Assembly (NCBI GenBank): GCA_902825795.1
Contig: CADECG010000004.1
Location: 1-38,431, forward strand
Reading direction: 5' to 3'
Origin: an uncultured Bacteroidota bacterium
Lineage (GTDB): Bacteria > Bacteroidota > Bacteroidia > Flavobacteriales_F > PHOS-HE28
DNA length: 38,431 nucleotides
Part shown: in pieces, positions 32,561-38,431 of the stretch
Numbering within the stretch: the first letter of the stretch is position 1
Layout: each line of letters starts with the position of its first letter
Notes under the pieces: model-generated
Told to the model about the DNA's origin: nothing
Database searches by the model: none
What the model saw: the letters and a program-made list of their open reading frames with translations, nothing else
Position numbers and translations under genes: made by a program

Positions 32561-33682
32561 TCACAGTGTCCCTGCGAACTTCACCAACCCCTCGCTGAAG
32601 CGGTCCCACGATAGTTCCTGCTTCACTTGGGCGAAGTTGCCGCGCAACCGCTGCGACCGGTCGCCGGTGAAGTAGAGTTTGATGCCCTCGGCAATGGCCG
32701 TTGCATCGGGCTTTGGCACGATCAACCCCGTGCGCTCGTGGGTGACGATCTCCGCCAGACCACCGACATCCGTAGCGATCACCGGCACCCCGAAGTGGAA
32801 GGCAATGGCCGTGATCCCGCTCTGGGTGGCTCCTTTGTAGGGGAGTACCAAACAATCGGCGGCACTGAAGAACATGGGCACTTCGGCGTCGCCGATATAG
32901 CGGGCATGCGCAACGATGCGGTGCCGCAAGGGATGCGCATCGATCATGCGTTGGTACTTCGCGAAATCGCCATAGGGCTCGCCCGCGATCAGCAATTGGT
33001 GGCCGTCGCCCAGCTGTGCGAACGCCTCGATCAGTAGGTCGAGGCCTTTGTAGTCGCGGATCAAACCGAAGAAGAGCACCGTGCGCAGCGCAGGGTCCAG
33101 ACCAAGTTTGTGTGCGGCTTCTTCACGCGGGATGGATGCGCCGAAATGATCGTACAGCGGGTGCGGCATGAAGTGCACGGGTGCATCCGGCCGAAGGCTC
33201 AGCAGATCCCGCTTCACTTTTTCGCTCATGGCGATGAAGCCGTGGTTGCGGTTCAGGAAGTACTTCGTGAACGGGACGTCTATGATGCGGCGCTCGTGCG
33301 GCAGCACGTTGTCCAATACGGTGAGCACCTTGGTCCCGCGCTTCTTCAGGCTGCCGGCTACATACCCCAACGATGGTCCGAAGTAGCTCATCCAATACTT
33401 CATCACCAGCAGATCCGGCTGATCCTTGGCGATGATCCGCGCGGCATGCGGCCAATTGAGCGGCCATGCTGTGTCGAGTATGCGCTGCGAGGGAACGGCA
33501 TCGGCGTTGTCGTCCGCTTGCACCATCTGTGTCTTACCGGGGAAGAGGAACTCCGGGTATTGCCGCGTGAACGTGTAAGCCTTCACAGCGTGCTCGCGCT
33601 CCAATGAGCGATACAGGGCCGCATTGAACTGAGCGATGCCGCCGCGGAACGGATGGAAGGTGCTGAGGTAGGCGATCCTCAC
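32561..33682 (-). CDS. GT4-type glycosyltransferase (GT-B fold)
   Basis: 373 residues from the GTG at 33682, chosen because it puts RIAYLSTFHPFRGGIAQFN at the N-terminus and overlaps the GT9 stop by four bases (GTGA). The longer upstream frame overlaps the GT9 gene and is rejected. N-terminal acceptor half, then the donor half with TVLFFGLIRDYKGLDLLIEAF and VLPYKGATQSGITAIAFHFG followed by VPVIATDVGGLAEIV, the usual GT4 nucleotide-sugar site. In place of the first Glu of the EX7E motif it has the SGITAIAF variant found in some GT4 subgroups. No membrane helix is seen, so it acts at the cytoplasmic face, likely on lipopolysaccharide or another envelope glycan, together with the GT9 encoded just upstream. 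Confidence 0.9.
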   Translation of the reverse strand: MRIAYLSTFHPFRGGIAQFNAALYRSLEREHAVKAYTFTRQYPEFLFPGKTQMVQADDNADAVPSQRILDTAWPLNWPHAARIIAKDQPDLLVMKYWMSYFGPSLGYVAGSLKKRGTKVLTVLDNVLPHERRIIDVPFTKYFLNRNHGFIAMSEKVKRDLLSLRPDAPVHFMPHPLYDHFGASIPREEAAHKLGLDPALRTVLFFGLIRDYKGLDLLIEAFAQLGDGHQLLIAGEPYGDFAKYQRMIDAHPLRHRIVAHARYIGDAEVPMFFSAADCLVLPYKGATQSGITAIAFHFGVPVIATDVGGLAEIVTHERTGLIVPKPDATAIAEGIKLYFTGDRSQRLRGNFAQVKQELSWDRFSEGLVKFAGTL

Positions 33683-34773
33683 TTCACGGCGAGCTTGGTA
33701 ATGTGCGCGAGCACGGGCTCCACGGCAATGTCGTGCATGCACCCGCGCGAACGCGTGCAGGTGTTGCCGTAGTAGCAGTCGCAACCTGTTGTCGGCTCCA
33801 CGATCACGCCGCGGCGATAGAGTTCGAATTCGTGGCGATTGAAGATGTTGTTGAAGAGCACCATCGGCTTTTTCAGGCCAATGGCAATGTGCATCATCAT
33901 ACTCACCTGGGTCACGATCGTATCGCACTGCGCGCTGATCGCAATGAAGTCCTGTAGGCTGTGGTGGCCGGGATAGGCGCACCCCGTGCGCTCTTGGTAG
34001 CGGGTGTTCAGTCCGTGTTCATCGGGGCCGCCCAGCACCATGGGGTAGTAGCCGGCTTGTTGAAGCCCTTCGATCAGGGCCACCCAGTTCTCCTCCGGCC
34101 ATAGACGTGTTCGCCAACGTTCGCCGCAGCCGGTGTTGAGCCCGATCAGCGGTTTGCCGTTCGCTTCGCCGCGCAGGTGTTTCCACTTCGCCAGCAGTTT
34201 CGGGTCAGCATCCAGCAGGTAGTCCTCACCACGGAAGTCGAGATGGCAGACTTCGAAGATCTCCTCGAGGTAGTTCTTCGTGTTCGTCTTGCTCAGGCCA
34301 TCGAACAAACCGGTTACGAGTTTGTGCTGGGCCGCTGGCGTGGCCGCATCGATATGCCCATCGCGCAGCGTGAAGCCGAATTTCTCCTTGGCGTTGGTGC
34401 GGGCCAGCAGCGCGCAGGCTTCCACATCCTTGTCCAGGTTGATGGCAATATCCCACGGCAGGCTTTCAGCCTTCAGGATCGCTTCGGTGTCCAGCCGCCA
34501 GATGTCGTCCACAGCGCTCTTGGGCAGGATCGCCGGGGAGTGGGTGATCCAGCTGATGCGACAATCCGGGTACGCGTTGCGGAAGCGCGTGACCAGGGGT
34601 GTGGTACGGATCACATCGCCGATGGCGCCCAACTTGATGAACAGGATACGCTTGCTAGTGCGCACGTACTCATCGCAGCTGCCGCACACCTTGCCGCGCA
34701 GCTTGTTGGGCTTGCACGGAATGTGGCCTTGGAAGTGGCGGCAGTCGTACTTGATGGTGCTGTAGGTGTCCAT
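33679..34773 (-). CDS. GT9 heptosyltransferase-like glycosyltransferase with Cys-rich N-terminus
   Basis: 364 residues from the ATG at 34773. The GT9 core begins at about residue 40 with KRILFIKLGAIGDVIRTTPL and continues GLNTGCGERWRTRLWP, VLGGPDEHGLN and TQVSMMMHIAIGLKKP, as in ADP-heptose:LPS heptosyltransferases. Ahead of it is a 38-residue extension with Cys11, His13, Cys20, Cys30 and Cys33 (spacing like a treble-clef or rubredoxin-type metal site). A second cysteine group (GCDCYYGNTC, then RGCMHDI) lies near the C-terminus, where GT9 proteins often carry such a cluster. Predicted role: core-region assembly of lipopolysaccharide or a related glycan. The divergent gene across the 67-base gap is the HEAT/cyclophilin lipoprotein. 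Confidence 0.9.
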   Translation of the reverse strand: MDTYSTIKYDCRHFQGHIPCKPNKLRGKVCGSCDEYVRTSKRILFIKLGAIGDVIRTTPLVTRFRNAYPDCRISWITHSPAILPKSAVDDIWRLDTEAILKAESLPWDIAINLDKDVEACALLARTNAKEKFGFTLRDGHIDAATPAAQHKLVTGLFDGLSKTNTKNYLEEIFEVCHLDFRGEDYLLDADPKLLAKWKHLRGEANGKPLIGLNTGCGERWRTRLWPEENWVALIEGLQQAGYYPMVLGGPDEHGLNTRYQERTGCAYPGHHSLQDFIAISAQCDTIVTQVSMMMHIAIGLKKPMVLFNNIFNRHEFELYRRGVIVEPTTGCDCYYGNTCTRSRGCMHDIAVEPVLAHITKLAVK

Positions 34774-34840
34774 GGCGGCGGGCGAAGATCGTGGACGCAG
34801 CGGTTAGTTTGGCCGACGTGCCGATCCATAGACCCCTTCC
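34774..34840. promoter_or_regulatory. Divergent intergenic region, possible -7 box
   Basis: The 67 bases between the GT9 and HEAT/cyclophilin genes should hold promoters for both directions. On the plus strand TTAGTTTG (34804-34811) matches seven of eight positions of the Bacteroidota -7 consensus TAnnTTTG, 29 bases before the ATG. No convincing -33 TTTG lies at the right distance, so the assignment is weak. Confidence 0.22.
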
Positions 34841-36709
34841 ATGAAACACACTCTCCTCGCCCTCGCGCTGCTCTCCCTGGTCGCTTGCGGCAGCCAGACT
34901 CCCGTGGGGCAAGACCAGCACGCGCTGAACAAGTGGGCCGATGACCGCTTGTGGGCCGTGTTGGAGGCCCAAGAGCACCGCGACACGAAAGCGCTGTGTT
35001 TGATGTTGCAAGACACATCCGGAACGGTGCGTGAGGCCGCCGCGCTCGCAATGGCGAGTGTGCAGGACAGCACTGCGAGACCCTGTTTGATGGCAGCGCT
35101 GCGCGATGACCGACCGACCGTTCGGCTGGCCGCCGCAAGAGCATTGGCCCATATCCCGGACAGCGCCTCGCTTGCGGCGGTGGAGGCGGCGATCATGGCA
35201 ACCGAGGATACCACGATCGCGAACATGATGAACGAAGCGGCGTTCATCGGCAGCCTGGCGCAGCCACGGGATGCCATGTGGTATGTGAGTTATCTGGAAA
35301 GCTCACAACCGGCCATCCGACAACGTTCAGTCTACAGGATGGCGCGACTTCAAACTGAAGAACTCACTACCGAGTTCGCTGGTATTCTTCATGCGCTTCG
35401 TGTGGAAATGGACCCGATGGTCACTCGTTCTTTGATGTCGGCCCTGCGCACCGATAACAACCCCGCCACACACGAACTGCTGATTGACTCGGCTGGCCGG
35501 AGCAAGAATGCAACGATCCGCATTGCCGCGCTCCGTTCGCTGGGTGCAGATAAACCATGGGGACAAATAGGTGACAGCATCTTCTGGTCCGCACTGCGTG
35601 ACCCCGACCCAGGTGTTTCGCACACGGCCTTGGACATATTGCAGAAGCGCCAAGGACTGGACGCCGAACGCCGCCTGGAAACAGTGCGAGAAGGGGTGGC
35701 GCCATATATCGAGCTTGCGCTTTCCGGACTTGCGCTGAAGCATGGTGATGACAGCACGCGAAAGGCTGAGCGCGGTTGGTTGAATGGCATGGCTGGCCAG
35801 CCGCTCGATCCATACGCGCAAGCCGAGTTATTACCGGCGCAGGCCAACGACCCCGATAAGGACATGCGACCGGTCTTGACGGAGAAATTCATGGCGAACA
35901 ACCCGGCCGTGGTGCGGTTGGCCGCCGTGGAACTAGCAGTGGCTGCAGTGCGAGAGGACATGAAGCGCGCTCGATACGCTTCGCGCGAAGCGCAGTATGC
36001 AATGCTCGGTGATGTGATCCGCGCGGCAATAGGAACCCACGATGCCGGGCTTATCGCTTTCGCGTGCGAACAATTGGCCGAGGAGGACAGCAGCGCCATA
36101 CGGATCATGTTGCATGACAGCCTTGTAGAGGAGGCCCGTGTGCATCTCCACCTCATCCGCGATCTTGAAACGCTCCAACTGCTCGAGCAGGCCGTTGCCA
36201 AACGCGATGGACTTCCACCGCCTGAGCACAAGGCGCCGCCGTTCAATCATCCCATTGATCGTGGTCGTCTCCTGCAATTGAAGCAGGGCGAGCGCTACCG
36301 CATCACTACCACCAAGGGCGAGATCATCATTGCTACCAACGTGAACGAAACGCCGGGAACAAGTTTGGTCTTCGATTCGTTGGTCACGGCGGGCTATTAC
36401 AACGGCAAGGCCTTCCACCGCGTGGTGCCCAACTTCGTGATCCAAGGCGGCTGCCCGCGCGGCGATGGCTACGGTGGCATGCCGTGGACCTTGCGCACGG
36501 AGATCGGCAGTACCGGTTTTACCGCAGGCTCAGTGGGTGTTGCTTCCGCCGGTCGTGATACGGAGAGCTGCCAGTTCTTCATCACGCACGTGCCCACACC
36601 ACACCTCGATGGTCGTTACACCAAGTTCGCCGAGGTGGTGATCGGCATGGACGTGGTGCAGCGGATCGTGGTGGGTGATCGGATGATCACGGTGGCGAGG
36701 GTGGAGTAG
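34841..36709 (+). CDS. Lipoprotein with HEAT-like repeats fused to a cyclophilin PPIase
   Basis: 622 residues. A lipoprotein signal with lipobox LVAC (Cys16) is followed by about 400 residues of HEAT-like helical repeats (for example GTVREAAALAMA, PTVRLAAARALAHIPD, ATIRIAALRSLG, PGVSHTALDIL). The C-terminal domain (about 486-620) is a cyclophilin-type peptidyl-prolyl isomerase: ITTTKGEIIIA, the catalytic-type FHRVVPNFVIQGG (Arg527), SCQFFITHVPTPHLDGRYT and FAEVVIGMDVVQRI. It probably folds or holds secreted or outer-membrane clients in the periplasm, with the repeat region as a binding scaffold. The ATG at 34841 gives a typical signal. It ends two bases before the convergent lysS stop. Confidence 0.92.
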   Translation: MKHTLLALALLSLVACGSQTPVGQDQHALNKWADDRLWAVLEAQEHRDTKALCLMLQDTSGTVREAAALAMASVQDSTARPCLMAALRDDRPTVRLAAARALAHIPDSASLAAVEAAIMATEDTTIANMMNEAAFIGSLAQPRDAMWYVSYLESSQPAIRQRSVYRMARLQTEELTTEFAGILHALRVEMDPMVTRSLMSALRTDNNPATHELLIDSAGRSKNATIRIAALRSLGADKPWGQIGDSIFWSALRDPDPGVSHTALDILQKRQGLDAERRLETVREGVAPYIELALSGLALKHGDDSTRKAERGWLNGMAGQPLDPYAQAELLPAQANDPDKDMRPVLTEKFMANNPAVVRLAAVELAVAAVREDMKRARYASREAQYAMLGDVIRAAIGTHDAGLIAFACEQLAEEDSSAIRIMLHDSLVEEARVHLHLIRDLETLQLLEQAVAKRDGLPPPEHKAPPFNHPIDRGRLLQLKQGERYRITTTKGEIIIATNVNETPGTSLVFDSLVTAGYYNGKAFHRVVPNFVIQGGCPRGDGYGGMPWTLRTEIGSTGFTAGSVGVASAGRDTESCQFFITHVPTPHLDGRYTKFAEVVIGMDVVQRIVVGDRMITVARVE

Positions 36710-36711
36710 CC

Positions 36712-38220
36712 TCAGGCTTTCTCCGGCCGCATCTGCGGGAACAGCAGCACCTCCTGGATAGTGGTGTTGCCCGTGAGCAGCATCACAAGTCGATCAACAC
36801 CAATGCCCACTCCGGAAGTCGGGGGCATGCCGTACTCCAGCGCACGCAGGAAATCCTGGTCGATGAACATGGCTTCATCATCGCCACGCTGTTGCAGTTT
36901 CAGTTGCTCCTCGAAGCGCTCGCGCTGGTCGATTGGATCGTTCAGCTCGCTGTATGCGTTGGCCAGTTCGAAACCGTTCACGAATAGCTCGAAGCGCTCG
37001 GTCAATCGTGGATCCGTGCGGTGCTTCTTGCACAGCGGGCTCATCTCCAACGGAAAGTCGGTGACGAACGTGGGCTGGATCAGCTCGGGCTGCACCAATG
37101 CACTGAAGAGCTCGTCGATCAATTTGCCCTTGCCCATGCTCGGCTCCACATGGATGTGGTGCGCGGCGCAGAGCGAACGCAATCCGGCTTCATCCATTTC
37201 CAATACATCCTTGCCGGTCTTCTCTTGGATCGAACCGCACATGGTGATACGCTTGAACGGTGCCGTGAAGTGGATGGTGTTCTCGCGGAACGTCGTCGAT
37301 GATGAGCCGTTCGCAGCGATGCACACGCGTTCGAGCATGCGCTCCATGAAACCCATCATCCAGCCATAATCCTTGTACGCCACGTAGAGTTCCATGATGG
37401 TGAACTCCGGGTTGTGCGTGCGGTCCATGCCCTCGTTGCGGAAGTTGCGACTGAACTCGAACACGCCGTCGAAGCCGCCGACGATGAGGCGTTTCAAGTA
37501 GAGTTCGTTCGCGATACGCAGGTACAGCGGAACATCCAACGCGTTGTGGTGCGTGATGAACGGCCGCGCGGCGGCCCCGCCCGGGATCGGCTGCAACACC
37601 GGGGTGTCCACTTCGTGGTATCCGGCTTCGTCCATGGTGGCGCGCATGGCTGTGATGATGCGCGAACGCTTGAGGAAAGTCTCCTTTACGCCTTCGTTCA
37701 CCACCAGATCCACATAGCGCATACGGTAGCGCAGCTCAGGATCAGTGAACGCATCGTGCACATTGCCCGCCTCGTCGGTCTTCACCACGGGTAGTGGGCG
37801 CAGCGACTTGGCCAACACGGTCAGTTGCTTCACATGCACGGTGATCTCACCGGTGCGCGTGCGGAACATGTGTCCTTGCACGCCGATGAAATCGCCCAAG
37901 TGCAACAGGTGGCGCCATACCTCATCGTAAAGCGTTTTGTCATCGCCCGGACAGACCTCATCGCGAGCGATGTAGATCTGCTGGTCACCGGTGTGATCGC
38001 GCAGCACGGCGAACGACGCCTTGCCCATTACGCGTACGCTCATGATGCGCCCGGCCAACCCCACTTCCAACTGCTCGCCGTCCTTGAAGAGTTCCTTCAC
38101 CTGCTTGGCAGTGTGCGAAACGGCATACTCTGCCGCAGGGAAAGGTTCGATGCCGAGTGCGCGCAGCTTCTGCAAGGCTTCGCGGCGCACCAGCTCCTGA
38201 TCGCTCAAATGATCTGACAT
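36712..38220 (-). CDS. lysS: Lysyl-tRNA synthetase, class II
   Basis: 502 residues, full length. It attaches lysine to tRNA-Lys. The N-terminal OB-fold anticodon-binding domain (about 55-150, with GRIMSVRVMGKASFAVLRD) precedes the class II core. Motif 1 is near VNEGVKETFLKRSRII, motif 2 is FRNEGMDRTHNPEFTIMEL, and motif 3 is SGVGIGVDRLVMLL. The lysine-recognition region and ENLYL-like strands (DVPLYLRIANELYLKRL) are in place. The ATG at 38220 is preceded by a 155-base divergent gap. Its gene is monocistronic here, since its 3' end meets the convergent HEAT/cyclophilin gene. Confidence 0.97.
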   Translation of the reverse strand: MSDHLSDQELVRREALQKLRALGIEPFPAAEYAVSHTAKQVKELFKDGEQLEVGLAGRIMSVRVMGKASFAVLRDHTGDQQIYIARDEVCPGDDKTLYDEVWRHLLHLGDFIGVQGHMFRTRTGEITVHVKQLTVLAKSLRPLPVVKTDEAGNVHDAFTDPELRYRMRYVDLVVNEGVKETFLKRSRIITAMRATMDEAGYHEVDTPVLQPIPGGAAARPFITHHNALDVPLYLRIANELYLKRLIVGGFDGVFEFSRNFRNEGMDRTHNPEFTIMELYVAYKDYGWMMGFMERMLERVCIAANGSSSTTFRENTIHFTAPFKRITMCGSIQEKTGKDVLEMDEAGLRSLCAAHHIHVEPSMGKGKLIDELFSALVQPELIQPTFVTDFPLEMSPLCKKHRTDPRLTERFELFVNGFELANAYSELNDPIDQRERFEEQLKLQQRGDDEAMFIDQDFLRALEYGMPPTSGVGIGVDRLVMLLTGNTTIQEVLLFPQMRPEKA

Positions 38221-38375
38221 GGGGGAATGGAAAGGGCGGCGAAGTTATCCGGCCCGGCTGTGGATGGACTGCAACACAAGCGGGCGATTCCGCGTTGCAC
38301 GCTTCTATTTTCGTCCCGGTACAACGAACAACCACCACCGCGCACAACACCCCCGGCCCTTCGGGATAGCACATC
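38221..38375. promoter_or_regulatory. Divergent intergenic region upstream of lysS and the right-edge gene
   Basis: This 155-base gap is the longest in the window and separates two divergent starts, so promoters for both are expected. I saw no good -33 TTTG / -7 TAnnTTTG pair: the nearest, TTG then TAACTTCG on the minus strand, has a spacer of about 24 bases and two mismatches. No hairpin, riboswitch or T-box-like element was recognised. Confidence 0.25.
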
Positions 38376-38431
38376 ATGCAGCAGCTCATCGACGGATTCC
38401 CACGCCAACTGAAAGAAGCATTGGAGATCGG
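38376..38431 (+). CDS. Start of a probable phosphoglucose/phosphomannose isomerase, 3'-truncated
   Basis: Only 18 codons are visible before the right edge, beginning MQQLIDGFPRQLKEALEI. This opening resembles the N-terminus of bifunctional phosphoglucose/phosphomannose isomerases (SIS-domain proteins) of Bacteroidota, which typically start with a similar (M)xxLIxxFxxQLxEALxI pattern. The match is from memory on a very short stretch, so the product name is tentative; a real coding start is likely given the open frame and position after a divergent gap. Confidence 0.45.
   Translation, partial: MQQLIDGFPRQLKEALEI

Noticed and set aside
32505-32855. N-terminal extension of the M28 peptidase
   Set aside because: It overlaps the GT4 gene and would put the clear signal peptide at residue 118; the ATG at 32504 is the natural start.
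1-38431. tRNA, rRNA, CRISPR arrays, insertion sequences, prophage genes
   Set aside because: Reading both strands by eye showed no tRNA-like T-arm with acceptor stem, no spaced repeat array and no transposase, integrase or phage structural protein. A covariance-model search was not possible, so short RNAs could be missed.

Overview
The window is a dense chromosomal segment from a bacterium of the Bacteroidota, probably a high-GC member of or near the Flavobacteriales. Evidence for this is a type-A type IX secretion (T9SS) C-terminal sorting domain, a second secreted lamin-tail protein with a gliding-type C-terminus, DUF2339/DUF3999 membrane proteins, a UvrC with the Bacteroidota-like FDNSN active-site motif, and no clear Shine-Dalgarno sequences before most starts. 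About 28 genes were found, many overlapping by 1-4 bases (ATGA, GTGA, TGATG). No rRNA, tRNA, CRISPR array, insertion sequence or phage gene was seen, and no gene-free stretch exceeds about 160 bases.

Layout. 1-4611 (+): a truncated DUF2339 membrane protein, its partner DUF3999 protein and a secreted PKD/C2-like/T9SS protein whose signal-peptide region carries two copies of a 20-base palindrome. 4646-7848 (+): the two subunits of succinyl-CoA:3-ketoacid CoA-transferase (scoA, scoB), separated by a GT-C-type membrane glycosyltransferase gene. 7864-18684 (+): a run of five more large polytopic GT-C-like proteins, a DPM1-like GT2 polyprenyl-phosphate sugar synthase and a GH5-like lipoprotein. 18685-24102 (-): a YfhO-like membrane protein with a beta-trefoil tail, another GT-C protein, a DEDDy exonuclease and aspartate-semialdehyde dehydrogenase. 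24164-29606 (+): a lamin-tail surface protein, uvrC and a GT2 glycosyltransferase. 29603-34773 (-): a small conserved protein, gpsA, an M28 peptidase, then a GT4 and a GT9 glycosyltransferase. 34841-36709 (+): a HEAT-repeat/cyclophilin lipoprotein. 36712-38220 (-): lysS. From 38376 (+): the start of a probable phosphoglucose/phosphomannose isomerase.

The most distinctive part is 5368-22253: eight large membrane proteins, most or all GT-C-like, around one DPM1-like GT2. A natural reading is that the GT2 makes a polyprenyl-phosphate hexose on the cytoplasmic face, and that the GT-C enzymes use it on the periplasmic face to glycosylate proteins or a surface polymer. The GH5-like lipoprotein could trim or remodel the product. 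Three of the proteins are clear paralogues (motif FFSLxRGYG), two more form a second paralogous pair, and four carry a similar beta-rich C-terminal domain on different membrane scaffolds. The acceptor and the sugar cannot be told from sequence alone.
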